Below are positions 8,363-18,172 of a stretch of 64,000 bases of DNA, one piece after another (position 1 is the stretch's first letter; every line of letters begins with the position of its first letter). A model generated the notes under the pieces. That model worked only from the letters and a program-made list of their open reading frames with translations. It had not been told where the DNA came from and did no database searches. A program made the translations under genes and the position numbers. The DNA comes from Phytomonas francai (Eukaryota; Euglenozoa; Kinetoplastea; Trypanosomatida; Trypanosomatidae). The DNA lies in NCBI GenBank assembly GCA_001766655.1, contig MJCC01000004.1, forward strand, positions 1,054,429 to 1,118,428, written 5' to 3'.

Positions 8363-11300
8363 TTAAAAGGATCCCTTTTGTGGCATATTTTTTAGTGTCT
8401 CCTCAGCCGCCTTCAACGCAATCATATCAGATTGCGTTAACCCGACCGCAGGGTGCTCCCTAGCCAAAATGCCTCGTATACACTGTAAGAGGTGGGTAAT
8501 GCAGACCGAGCGATTCTCCTCTGGCATCCGCTGAACGATCAAGAGTAATTCCTGTACAATTTCGCCAAGAGAAAAATTTTTGCCCTCATGATCATACATC
8601 AAACGTGATAACGCGCCGAAAATAGAAATGGGAGGCAACCCGTTTGCAAGCAACGTCTTCACAATTTCCGCAATCCTTTTCCCATCAAAGGAAAGAAAAA
8701 GTATAATCGGATAAATCGGGAAACTCTCTTGAAAGCACAGCAAATACTCTTGCAGCACACGTTTAGCTGCCTCCTCGGCAGCTAGCCCTGCCGCTTTCAG
8801 GAACGTAACCATGCCAAGAACAGCACACGAAACAACTTCTTCAGGGTACGCTGAATCGATTTTGAGGATATCCAGCTGTATACTAGCCCCACCCAATGCC
8901 TGATAACGGCCAGCAATCTCAAATAGGTTCCGCTCCTCTAGGTACTGCTGCTGAAGCAAGGACATGTCCGACTCAATCACAGCCTTTGCGCAAACGAATT
9001 CACCCGTACGGCTTTTCAGGTGTCTGTCCAGTAACTCGACCAACTGTTTTTGGAGGAGCAAAAGGAAGTGCGTGAGCTTGTCTCCATCAAATGAGGCATT
9101 TTGCAGGGAGTGTTGAATACAAACTAGGCGGGCAGATAAAGGTACCGCAACAGATGCACGGGCAAGCTCACCGAACAACCTTGCGGCTTCGAGATGATTC
9201 CCCTGTGCCTCCTGGCTCCAACAGTAAAAAAAACGACCTGTTGGAGTACTGGTAAAGTTGTCATCTTTCCGATACTCAGCAACTAACGAAGCAAAGATTT
9301 CAATGCGCTCGTCGGTGAGGCTGTGTTCCTCCATCCAATTAAAGACAACGTCCTGCAGGTGAGGTAGATCGTCTGCATCGAAGATACATTTTAAGTTTCT
9401 CTTTAAAACACCTCCAGACGATGGAAGTTTTTCCAGCATCGCGAGTAGTACGTTGGAACCTGTTGAATCCAAGCGGTAATGCTCCAGAAGGAGGTGGGTG
9501 GTCGGCAAAAGCTCCGCGCTCGTCCGTTCAAGCAAATCACACACATACTCAAACAACCCAAACTTCCAAACCTCACGCACGCGCTCCTTTGCCACTTTCA
9601 GGACCTCCGCCGGCTTCCCGCGCTGAACCCAGGAGTGGATGCGCACCGCCAGCTGTCCTTTCGGTGGCAACAACTGGACCTCGTGTAGCAGCCTCTCTGT
9701 GAGCCTGAGATCCCTACAGGAGAGTAAATTGAGTGCGTAGCGCACCTCAAGTTTCTCCGGATCCGCGTCATGGAAGACCTGCGAGGGCGTGCCGCTGAAC
9801 AACTCAAGCTTACCAGCCTCCATGTGAAGCATATAGAGCCACGCGAGAATGCCCATGTGTCTGGAGAGATCTAATAGGGTGCCAAGATACTGGGCCTGGG
9901 CGTCGATGGCATTGCTCTGTGTGATAGGATGATTGGCATGGGCCTCAAAGCAGGACCATTTGAGGCGGTGGTCAGTGGTGCAGTCCAGCCACCCATTCTG
10001 AAGAAGAAACGTAGAAAGCGCAGTGCAACTGTGTAATAGACGCTGCCGCGACCGATTAATATCGCTCGCCTGTTCCCAGTACGAGGAGGAGGAACAAATT
10101 TCATTCATTTGGTCTCTCTCTCTTATCATAAAATTAGTAAAGCCAATCACCGCCGGAGAAAGACGGAAGGTGGACTGATCCTTTATAACGGGAAGCAAAA
10201 GAGTATTCAAGCTGCTCGATACCCTCTCTAATGGAAATCCACCTAGCGCCACATCAACTAGAAGCTCTGCATAATATTCAGGGCTTAGCTTGGCTAGGAG
10301 CTTCTCACCCTCTATTTTTGAGTTTAAATACTTTTCCCTCATTAACTTACTTAATGATACTCGCTTCAGACCCATAATGGCAGTGCAATCGTTATACACC
10401 CAAAACATCCCACGATCGGAAGCACCTGGATTCCCTTCGAAGCTCAGACTGCACACCTTTTCATTGAGGCTGATTTGAGAAACAACATCTGATCTAAAAT
10501 CGGAATGTTCATGCAGCGGTAAAGGCTGTACATTTTGAACTATTGTAATTAAAGACATCGTTAGTTCATCGTACATGATAATAGTCTTGGCACCAGCACA
10601 TGCGTGAGAAACACTAACAACGCTGATACTTGCGGCTAGTTTCACTACTTTACCTGCCTCCAAGTAAAGAGCAGGGGAACTTAGTAGCCCCAGGCGCGAC
10701 CTCTTGGAAGCCCTGCGTACGGATAAAGGTACACGGTCGCCAGAGCGCAAAACAACTACCGCAACAACTCCCTTTACATTGCCAGGGAGGATGGCCACGG
10801 CCTCTTGCTTTAAGTCCAATGAAGTTTGTACTTGAAATTCACCCTCCTCGGCGCACGCCCATAGAGAAATGTCTTTGTCAGAAAGAACCAACATGTAGCC
10901 GGTCGCTTGATCAAAAAAACTATCCCTATGGAACCTTCGCACAAAAAGGCTGGTGGCTATCGCACCCCAGTTTCGAGCACCCTTCCATAGGGAAACGTCA
11001 AGTTTGTCACCCAAGAGCTGAATAGATAGAATCTGCACGGAGCAGTTTTCATGGCAAAGGCCAAAAAGGTCTTTTTTCAGGCGGTGAATTCTAGAGACCG
11101 AAGTGCTGGTGGGCGTGAGAAACGCTTTCCTGACGTAATATTGATGGTCCTCATGGCGAACCAATGCTGTGAAAACTCCCTCTGCTAAGCCAACGACTAC
11201 AAGTAAGCATCGACTGCTAACTTTTTCTATATGTGCGTCGTTAATGGAGCAACCGAAAGGGGGGAAGGAGAAAGGCTGCTGGTTCTTGTCCACGACAATT

Positions 11301-11518
11301 ATCCGTCGATGGCATAATAAAACATGGTAGCCGTTCTTAAAAAGCACCTTTCTACAGGACTCACTGAAAGCACCCACGAGGCTTGGATCCCATAACCGCC
11401 AGAAACTCGTGTGTACATAATAATTGGACGAAATTGGTCGCTCCACAGTCTCCGGAGCGCATCCCCTCTCTATGTTATCTTGAACCTTGTATGATGCAAG
11501 TGCTTCATTTATTGACAT
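8363..11518 (-). CDS. NUP155: Nup155-type nucleoporin (inner ring scaffold)
   Basis: The 1051-residue protein has the layout of the Nup155/Nup170 family: an N-terminal beta-propeller (about residues 40-430, strand-rich, with FDQATGYMLVLSDKDISLW typical of these propellers) followed by an alpha-helical solenoid to the C-terminus. The solenoid segment FNWMEEHSLTDERIEIFASL, then GNHLEAARLFGELARASV and LSARLVCIQHSLQNA, follows the conserved Nup155 pattern of YxW..., EAAxVLxxLA and LxxRIxYLSxA. Family length is 1100-1500, so this is slightly short. It would form part of the inner ring of the nuclear pore; T. brucei has one such protein (TbNup144 by the literature as I recall it). No transmembrane segment. 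Coding GC is low compared with the outer parts of the window. Confidence 0.75.
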   Translation of the reverse strand: MSINEALASYKVQDNIERGCAPETVERPISSNYYVHTSFWRLWDPSLVGAFSESCRKVLFKNGYHVLLCHRRIIVVDKNQQPFSFPPFGCSINDAHIEKVSSRCLLVVVGLAEGVFTALVRHEDHQYYVRKAFLTPTSTSVSRIHRLKKDLFGLCHENCSVQILSIQLLGDKLDVSLWKGARNWGAIATSLFVRRFHRDSFFDQATGYMLVLSDKDISLWACAEEGEFQVQTSLDLKQEAVAILPGNVKGVVAVVVLRSGDRVPLSVRRASKRSRLGLLSSPALYLEAGKVVKLAASISVVSVSHACAGAKTIIMYDELTMSLITIVQNVQPLPLHEHSDFRSDVVSQISLNEKVCSLSFEGNPGASDRGMFWVYNDCTAIMGLKRVSLSKLMREKYLNSKIEGEKLLAKLSPEYYAELLVDVALGGFPLERVSSSLNTLLLPVIKDQSTFRLSPAVIGFTNFMIRERDQMNEICSSSSYWEQASDINRSRQRLLHSCTALSTFLLQNGWLDCTTDHRLKWSCFEAHANHPITQSNAIDAQAQYLGTLLDLSRHMGILAWLYMLHMEAGKLELFSGTPSQVFHDADPEKLEVRYALNLLSCRDLRLTERLLHEVQLLPPKGQLAVRIHSWVQRGKPAEVLKVAKERVREVWKFGLFEYVCDLLERTSAELLPTTHLLLEHYRLDSTGSNVLLAMLEKLPSSGGVLKRNLKCIFDADDLPHLQDVVFNWMEEHSLTDERIEIFASLVAEYRKDDNFTSTPTGRFFYCWSQEAQGNHLEAARLFGELARASVAVPLSARLVCIQHSLQNASFDGDKLTHFLLLLQKQLVELLDRHLKSRTGEFVCAKAVIESDMSLLQQQYLEERNLFEIAGRYQALGGASIQLDILKIDSAYPEEVVSCAVLGMVTFLKAAGLAAEEAAKRVLQEYLLCFQESFPIYPIILFLSFDGKRIAEIVKTLLANGLPPISIFGALSRLMYDHEGKNFSLGEIVQELLLIVQRMPEENRSVCITHLLQCIRGILAREHPAVGLTQSDMIALKAAEETLKNMPQKGSF

Positions 11519-11774
11519 TATATTAGAATGGCTCTCGCACCCAGAAGACCTGTAATAAATTTATACCCCATATGTTGGAAAAGTAAGGGGAAGAAAAAGA
11601 AAAAATTTATTCATTGCCCCATCAGGATTAAGCTTTATTTACCCACTGCAACAATTGCTGCTGTTGTTGTAATTTTGGCCATCGAGAAAGGACAATTATG
11701 CATCCTCCTCCAGATGCATGAAGAACGTCACAACTCATATCGCTGTTAGCCATTTGCTTACTTGCAACTCTTTG

Positions 11775-12140
11775 TTATTTGGAAACACTATGTGCTAAAA
11801 TACTGTGAACTTCAGCACGCACGCTGTGAAGTAAACTTTCCATCTCTGAGGCTTTTCTCTTTTCGTTCATACACCTTCGCTGTAGCTCCACTTCAATACG
11901 AAGACAGGTATCTGTATCACCCAATTGCAACGCCTCTAGATACAACTTGAGGTACTGACGCTCTTCGAGGATTACATTTCGCTGTCGTGAGGTTAACTGT
12001 GCAAGCATCTCTGAGCTGTTGCTCACTTCATGCTCAAGAAACTTATTTTCAGCTTTCAGAAGGTTGTTGTACTGACGAAGTTCTTCAAGGCTAGTCGATT
12101 CTTTCGAGGATGAAGTAGTTTCTGGTAAAAATTCATTCAT
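11775..12140 (-). CDS. small coiled-coil protein, function unknown
   Basis: A 121-residue protein from the ATG at 12140. Residues 16-60 (LEELRQYNNLLKAENKFLEH) and 75-115 have heptad spacing of Leu/Met/Val and high charge, predicting two coiled-coil helices with a short break. No signal peptide or membrane segment. It is not recognised as a known family; BLOC, prefoldin or basal-body accessory proteins are possible in shape only. It sits on the same strand as its neighbours with ordinary spacing, and composition is consistent with coding. Confidence 0.6.
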   Translation of the reverse strand: MNEFLPETTSSSKESTSLEELRQYNNLLKAENKFLEHEVSNSSEMLAQLTSRQRNVILEERQYLKLYLEALQLGDTDTCLRIEVELQRRCMNEKRKASEMESLLHSVRAEVHSILAHSVSK

Positions 12141-12539
12141 TCTGCTATTTACAATAGCATCCTTTGAATAGGATACGATATGCTAGTCTGGAAAAAGCGA
12201 CGGATTTCCTATTTTCACTAAAAATAACACCCTAAGAAATACTAAAACGTAATCTTGACCAGAAATGCTAGATAATTTGGTTTGTATTCTTGCCTTTCAT
12301 TACTTTTAAATATGGGTCTGAACTTTCTTAGCTCTTATGCTAGATGTGTAACCAAGGATTTGAAGACTTGACACTTCCCCACACATCCCTACACGATAGT
12401 TTCCTAAACTAATGGATACATATATTTATTTCAATATGCTGTTTTCAGTTGTGCTACCCTTTAAGGGGATATAAACGAAATAAATAATCAAAAAATGCAT
12501 TAAAAAAATTAGGAAGACCTGCATGGACGAATGATAGAT
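12141..12539. other. AT-rich spacer, no gene seen
   Basis: Between the coiled-coil gene and the decayed region. AT-rich and without a supported frame. Confidence 0.55.
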
Positions 12540-13380
12540 TATCGATTAAATGAATGTTTCCCTATCATAATGAAAGGTTTGAAAAATATAAAATACCGCC
12601 AAGATGCAATACTTTGAGTTCTTTTGGCAAAAAGAATATAGGGTATAGAATCATAACTTTCAGCGAGTCGAAATTGTGCATCAAAAGACACACTCACACT
12701 TCTTTTTAGGGGAACTATCGTCATGCACAACTGCTCCTTTAATTCAAGGTCAGCATACAACCAAAGAGCGGAGTTTACAAATCCCTTGCGTAAATCTAGC
12801 AGTAACAGGGGTTGAGTTTTGCGCGCAACATATGATCTCGAAGGCTTGGGCCTGCTTGTAAAAAAGACTTCCTTCTGCCACAAAGGGAACGATATTAGCG
12901 GCCACCTCACATACGTGAAGTCGAGTGAAACCCCACCATAGCTCAGACAAAAAGACAATTTTGGATCTGAAGTACCTTGAGTGAGTTCATCACTTTGTCC
13001 TCTGAGGACGTCTCTGCTACAATAAGACTAAACGACCCTGTAAAAGTCACTAACAGAATGTGATCACAAATAAAAAATGACGAAATACCAATCTGACTTG
13101 GCCCTTGACATGGAGATGAACGATATTCTCAAGATAGAAAATGTGCACTATCCCTTTAGCTTTTTAAGTGCTTGTCAATGTTAGCTATTTTTGCCTCGTC
13201 CTAAAGAATATAGCTAAAAATAAAAATAGGTGGGAATCGCATTTGGGTATGATACGAATATTCTTTCTGTTCTAGTTGCTAGTTGATGTTTGCAGTATCA
13301 GCTGCCCAACACTCACGAATGGCATGAAAGTCAAGAAAGTGTGGTTCTTTCGGGAATGAATTTCTTGTACAAAGAGAAGT
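12540..13380 (-). pseudogene. decayed gene, probably a beta-propeller-like protein
   Basis: Consecutive pieces of protein-like sequence on the minus strand lie in different frames and overlap in the right order. Segment a (13380-13279) contains FPKEPHFLDFHAIRECWAAD and ends at TAG. Segment b (13113-12943) contains SSFFICDHILLVTFTGSFSL and NSLKVLQIQNCLFV before TGA. Segment c (about 12986-12750) contains KIVFLSELWWGFTRLHVCEV. Segment d (to 12539) contains LKRSVSVSFDAQFRLAESYD. Alternating hydrophobic strands with turns suggest a WD40 or similar propeller. None of these frames has an ATG at a sensible place. At least three frameshifts and one in-frame stop are needed, so decay is likelier than sequencing error. 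Confidence 0.55.
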
Positions 13381-13632
13381 TTATTCAAAAAAGTATTCCT
13401 AATTTATCTCTTTTTTACAAATTGAGACGAAAACAGGAAAAAAGAAAATTTTAGAGTATGCATAGCAAATATATATTTGATCATAAATATTAGTTAATAC
13501 TAATGGTTTTTAGAAGGGATATATGAGGGAAAAGGGATTGTTCCACATGAACGAAGGATCATTTGTACAAAATAATATACATGGGTAATTAAACTTGGAA
13601 AAAGAAGCAGGTTGTAGGTACGTAAAATGACG

Positions 13633-14094
13633 CTAGAAATTCCACTCGTCAGCGGCAATCCGTTTAAAGTCCTCGAAATTTAATTTCCCATCGCCATCTG
13701 TGTCTGCTTCATTAATCATTTCGAATGCTTCCTCAGGTTTCAAGGGGCAACCTAAGCGCTCCATTACAAGTCTTAGGTTCGCAGCTGTTATGTAGCCGGT
13801 GTTACCTAAATCGTAAAGTTTAAAAACACGCCGAAGTCGAAGCTCCTTTTCTTCAGGATCATTAAGATGAACTGCTACGAGAGTCAAAAATTCAGGAAAA
13901 TCAATCATACCATTCGAGTCGGCGTCGGCGTCAACTAGATTTTGCGTAATTTTTTGCGAGCTGGAACTTTGCCCCATCGAGAGAAAAATTCGGCCTACAT
14001 CCTCTGCGGTGATATTCCCATCACCATCTGTATCATACGCAGAAAAAACTTCCCTGAGGTTTGTAATTTCTTGTAAACTAAGTAAATCGGCCAT
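13633..14094 (-). CDS. calmodulin-like / centrin-like protein with four EF hands
   Basis: The 153-residue protein matches the length and layout of calmodulin. Calcium-binding loops are at residues 21-32 (DTDGDGNITAED), 57-68 (DADSNGMIDFPE), 95-106 (DLGNTGYITAAN) and 131-142 (DTDGDGKLNFED). Loops 1, 2 and 4 have all acidic ligands; loop 3 ends in Asn instead of Glu at position 12 and is probably weak or inactive. It differs too much from true calmodulin, which is nearly invariant, so a flagellar or centrin-related sensor is likelier. The C-terminus ends in an aromatic WNF. Cytosolic, no membrane segment. Confidence 0.88.
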   Translation of the reverse strand: MADLLSLQEITNLREVFSAYDTDGDGNITAEDVGRIFLSMGQSSSSQKITQNLVDADADSNGMIDFPEFLTLVAVHLNDPEEKELRLRRVFKLYDLGNTGYITAANLRLVMERLGCPLKPEEAFEMINEADTDGDGKLNFEDFKRIAADEWNF

Positions 14095-14313
14095 TTTGTG
14101 TAAATTAAAATGACCCTGTAGCTTTTATTGTTAAATTTTTTTAAGGCAAAATTTTTCAAAATGAGCTAGTACTGTCGCAATAATAATATACTGGCATTAT
14201 CTTGGAATGTTAATTTCGAATATTTTTTTAAATAAGAACCCAACCCATGGAATTAGTAGCAAATCAAATTAAAATATAATCGATAATCCACTCAGTTTCT
14301 ATCTTAAAAATAA

Positions 14314-15237
14314 CTACGTATCCTTGGTTTTCTCAACATCATCATCATCAAATTCATCCTCGTCCTCAAAACTGTATAGGCTGACTTCGTCTCTCTGTTT
14401 CTCAGTATGAATTCTGGAGCGTAAAACAGGATTCCAAAGTTTGTCATCCTCTATGCTTCCCATTAAAGCACTGCTTATTTCCTCATCATTAGGAGACATT
14501 TTTAATTCAGCTTCAGTCGGTGCAGGCATATCGTGTGCATGAACAGGAGTTCCTCCTTGCATCCCAGTTTGAATGTTTTTTAGTGAGTTATATGTTACTT
14601 CTCTTCTGTCCATCATATTTGCACCAAAAACAATTTCATCCTCGTCTCTTTGTAAAGCTTGCAGTTCTTTCATTTGCTGTGATCTACGGTGAGCCCATAC
14701 ACGCTCCTCATGTGTTGTTTCTTCCCAGAAGTTATTGTATGGCTTCGGTATCAAGCTTTCATCGATCTTTATATCATATTTTCGAAGCACCCATTTTGAC
14801 TTTCTATAACCATCGACAACCATCATAAAACAGTCCCATGGCTGATTCACGAAACGAACAGCGCTAACCTCTTGATAAAGCATGCGACGATAATAACCTT
14901 GCCAGTCTGGTGGTAATTCTCTTAAGCGCCTATATGCCCAATAGACAAATTTTTTTGCTGGCGTAACACTATCGTGCGCGTACCAAGTTACCCTATAAGG
15001 TGTAGTTGGCAGTGTATTGCGCAAATTCTTCGCTAAGGGTTCTTCAATTTCGTCATCCAGATTTTTTGAAACAGATGACGTTAAATTATTCTCATTATTC
15101 ACATCTTCTTCAACATTACGGTAGACAGGAGTCATCTCTACAGGACTCAATGTCTCATGTCTGCTATTATACGTTGAAGCATGTAAAAAGGAAGAAAGGC
15201 CTCCTGTAATTTTTAAACCAATGAATAGTCTCTTCAT
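14314..15237 (-). CDS. probable mitochondrial protein, kinetoplastid-type, LYR-like segment
   Basis: A 307-residue protein whose first residues (MKRLFIGLKITGGLSSFLHA) look like a mitochondrial presequence. Residues about 95-145 form a compact basic/aromatic block (FVYWAYRRLRELPPDWQGYY, then RRMLYQEVSAVRFVN) that resembles LYR-motif proteins, which act in Fe-S, complex I or ribosome assembly. The C-terminus is strongly acidic (EDEDEFDDDD). I do not recognise the exact family; a mitoribosome or respiratory-complex subunit is possible. It is the last gene before the strand switch and is AT-rich in codon use. Confidence 0.65.
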   Translation of the reverse strand: MKRLFIGLKITGGLSSFLHASTYNSRHETLSPVEMTPVYRNVEEDVNNENNLTSSVSKNLDDEIEEPLAKNLRNTLPTTPYRVTWYAHDSVTPAKKFVYWAYRRLRELPPDWQGYYRRMLYQEVSAVRFVNQPWDCFMMVVDGYRKSKWVLRKYDIKIDESLIPKPYNNFWEETTHEERVWAHRRSQQMKELQALQRDEDEIVFGANMMDRREVTYNSLKNIQTGMQGGTPVHAHDMPAPTEAELKMSPNDEEISSALMGSIEDDKLWNPVLRSRIHTEKQRDEVSLYSFEDEDEFDDDDVEKTKDT

Positions 15238-17323
15238 TAATTAAAAATGCTCTGAATAAAGAAACCAATTATTAGCCATGAACTGATAAAAGTATTACTA
15301 ATGTTCTAAAGAGATAAAAGGAAAAATGAATTTTAGTTTCGCAAATTATGCAAAAAAAAATCTGCTAACACAATGTGGCCACGGATAAAATTAACAAAAA
15401 AAAGTTACACATTCGCTAAAGAAATTATAAAAAGGCTTTAATTCTACCTCGAATTTTTATAAGGAAAAAAAGAAGTCATAAAGGGTAATAAGGTGGTACT
15501 TTTTAACGAATTTTATAAAATCACTTGAAACAATTTTAAAAACTCATGCTTACCCTCATAGAAAAAGCAATATGTTCCCGATAACGGAAAATATTTGAAT
15601 TAAATATATTTAATAGAAAAAAAACGATTCACATATTTCGTAAGAAACTTTAAAAAAAAGTTTTGCAGTAAATTTTTGAAGTAAAATTCAATTACAGCAA
15701 ATAGTGTAATATATTTAAAAAATGGATGTTATCAGAATCAAAATTCGTTGCTACAAATATATTATTTTAAAAAAAAAAGATCTTTTTAGTGGAACGGATG
15801 TCAAAAAAATTAAGAGCTCAATTTTTTAAAAATCACAAGGATTTTATTAAAGGATATTAAGATCCTTAAAAAAAAAAATGAAAGCAATATACAACGTGTT
15901 TTTTAAAATACATAGGTGATTATCATATATTATTTACATTAGACAGTGAAAGGAAACAAAGTAATGAAAATATATTTATAAATAAGAGACGTCAAACATA
16001 GACTAAAATGGATAAATCTCACTAGGGAAAAAAATCATACATATGTAATTGGAATGAAAAAATGACACATAAAATATGCATTAAAAGAAAACTATAGATG
16101 AAACCAGTTCTATTAAATACGAATTGATATATATAAATAAAAAGAGGAATCAAAAAGCTAGTATAAAAATGCTAAAATTTTAATATACAAAAAATGTGAG
16201 AGAAACATTAAACTCAGATAAAGAATAAGCTATTCTTTTTATAATTAATATTGACAATATTTGAAGTGAAATAGTAAAACTTTTATGAAAAAAGCACTAC
16301 TAAAAAAAAGCCCGTGGAATGATTTACGCGGAAACTTTTCTTATATTTCCTTTCGGAAAAGAAAAAGAATTCAACAAACTCTATGAATATATATATAATC
16401 TAAAGGGCCGTGGAGTTTAAGAAATGGAATTTAAAAAATTCCACACTTATTTAAATAGAGCCCCAATAGATTTATAAAACAAAAATACGTAAGTATCATA
16501 TTCGTTAAACAAAAACATAACTTGAAAAATTCACATTCGAAAGCAATTCAGGGAACCAAAGGTGAAGAAAGATAAACCTCGCTCAGAATATGGATGTTTG
16601 AAATCAATTAAAATACAAAAAAGAATATTCTAATACAAATAAAAATAAAACATAAGAAATATTTTCCCTAAGCGCCCTCAAGCAGACTTTGCTAAAAAAA
16701 CGAAAAAATTCTCAGCTATATGCAGCCCAACCGAAAGTTGGCGAGGTAAAAAGAAGATCCAGCCGCTGACATTAATAAAACAAAATGGAATAAATTTAAA
16801 AGATCGCACACTGAGATGCTCCCCCCGTCCCCCGATAAGCACACACCAGAAAACTTAAATCCAACGTCAGGTCCGCCCGGCGGCCATAAAAATTAAAGCA
16901 GAGAATCGGGCGCCCCGTCGGGCAAAAGCGGGGCCGGAGAGGCGAAGCCCCCTCACACGCACCTATGGCGTTCAAAAAATGAAATTCTTATCCTTTACAG
17001 GATTTTCCATGGAAAGTGTTTCCCCTTTTTTTCATCAGGATGGGGAATTGGATTTTTTGCTTCCCCCCCCACACACACAAGACCCGTCATTCGCTTTATT
17101 TTCCTTTGGGTTTTAACCCGTTATCAGGGGCATGATCGAATAAAAATATTTTACCCCGGGATATAAAAGCAATCTGGGTGAACGCGGAGTCATTCACTGA
17201 ACGCATATGTACACAAGAGGTCGCCAAATATTCTAGCGTCTTCTCTAAAAATTCCTTCTTCCCCGCGTTAATAAAAGTTTCTCGAAAATCATTAAATAAA
17301 TCTATTTAAGGAATAAAAGCAAA
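15238..17323. promoter_or_regulatory. divergent strand-switch region, likely Pol II initiation zone
   Basis: Genes to the left all read minus and genes to the right all read plus, so this 2.1-kb gap is where two polycistronic units diverge. In kinetoplastids such divergent regions are the main RNA polymerase II start zones. The sequence is very AT-rich, with many A and T runs, and has no coding frame. It contains one contrasting GC-rich island at about 16810-16965. No TATA-type promoter can be identified, as expected for these organisms. Confidence 0.8.
16861..16965. other. GC-rich hairpin-forming island inside the strand-switch region
   Basis: Within AT-rich DNA this stretch is GC-rich. It contains CCGCCCGGCGG near 16873, and two overlapping stems: GCCCCG with CGGGGC (loop of about 11) and GGGGC with GCCCC (loop of about 12), which are mutually exclusive. 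No A-box/B-box pair, T-run terminator or long frame is seen, so a tRNA is not supported. It may be a promoter-associated element or an unrecognised small RNA gene. Confidence 0.4.
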
Positions 17324-17992
17324 ATGAAATACAACTACATTAGGCAAACTCTTGAAAACTTATGCGAGCAAAAATTTACTCGGCTCTGTTCCATAATATA
17401 CAAAACTTCAGATGCTAATAAAAATCCTAGAAAATGGGAAATGGTTCAAAGGACAACACGCAATGAATCTTTTGAGGATTTTAAAACCTCACCCGTTCCT
17501 ACACCGTGTGATTCCGTTGAAATATGTGCCATTCTTAATAAACATGAAGAGAAATATCTTATTCTTGTCGCACAGTACAGGCCTCCTTTAGATGCTGTTG
17601 TACTTGAATTTCCTGCTGGCCTCATAGATAAGAATGAAACCCCAATACATGCAGCTTTACGCGAATTATTCGAAGAAACAGGTTACACTGCTGCGGAAGG
17701 CAATATTACACACATATCGCCGGCTATTTGTGTTGATCCTGGATTGAGTGATACTTGTTGCTGTTTTGTGCGAATCCAAGTTGACGGAACTCGCTCAGAT
17801 AATATTTCCCCTAAACAACGTTTAGATGAAGATGAAGACATTGATATTATTTTAGTTCCAATATTAAAGGAAAATAATATTTTGAACTCGGTATGTGAAA
17901 TGGTAAAAGAAAAAAAAAGTACCTATGGGGAGATGATTATAGATGGAAGGCTATATGCATTTCTAGAGGCGCTTTCACATCCGATATTGTAA
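17324..17992 (+). CDS. Nudix hydrolase, ADP-sugar pyrophosphatase type
   Basis: The 222-residue protein has a perfect Nudix box at residues 99-121: Gly99, Glu105, Arg113-Glu114, Glu117-Glu118 and Gly120 fall exactly in the GX5EX7REUXEEXGU spacing. The preceding VVLEFPAGL is typical of the ADP-ribose/ADP-sugar diphosphatase subgroup (NUDT5-like), which hydrolyses ADP-ribose to AMP and ribose 5-phosphate. A YRPP-type motif (QYRPPLDAVVLEFPAG) precedes the box, as in NUDT5 homologues. No targeting signal is evident. It is the first gene of the plus-strand array, with a long AT-rich leader before it. Confidence 0.87.
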   Translation: MKYNYIRQTLENLCEQKFTRLCSIIYKTSDANKNPRKWEMVQRTTRNESFEDFKTSPVPTPCDSVEICAILNKHEEKYLILVAQYRPPLDAVVLEFPAGLIDKNETPIHAALRELFEETGYTAAEGNITHISPAICVDPGLSDTCCCFVRIQVDGTRSDNISPKQRLDEDEDIDIILVPILKENNILNSVCEMVKEKKSTYGEMIIDGRLYAFLEALSHPIL

Positions 17993-18172
17993 TTCTTTAT
18001 TATAGTTATTATTATTTATAAACAACTACGCACTCAAGCAAATAAATGGTTATTAAATGGCCTGTCGAATGTTTATTACACTCCGACAGGATAGAATCGC
18101 CTTCAAACGACCTCGATTTTTTTCTTATAATTTTTTTAGCATTGGCATACAATTTAATAAAAAAAATTTCCT

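Noticed and set aside
12539..12958. 139-codon minus frame as an intact gene
   Set aside because: It begins at TTG, has no early ATG and overlaps other coding-like frames; better explained as a relic.
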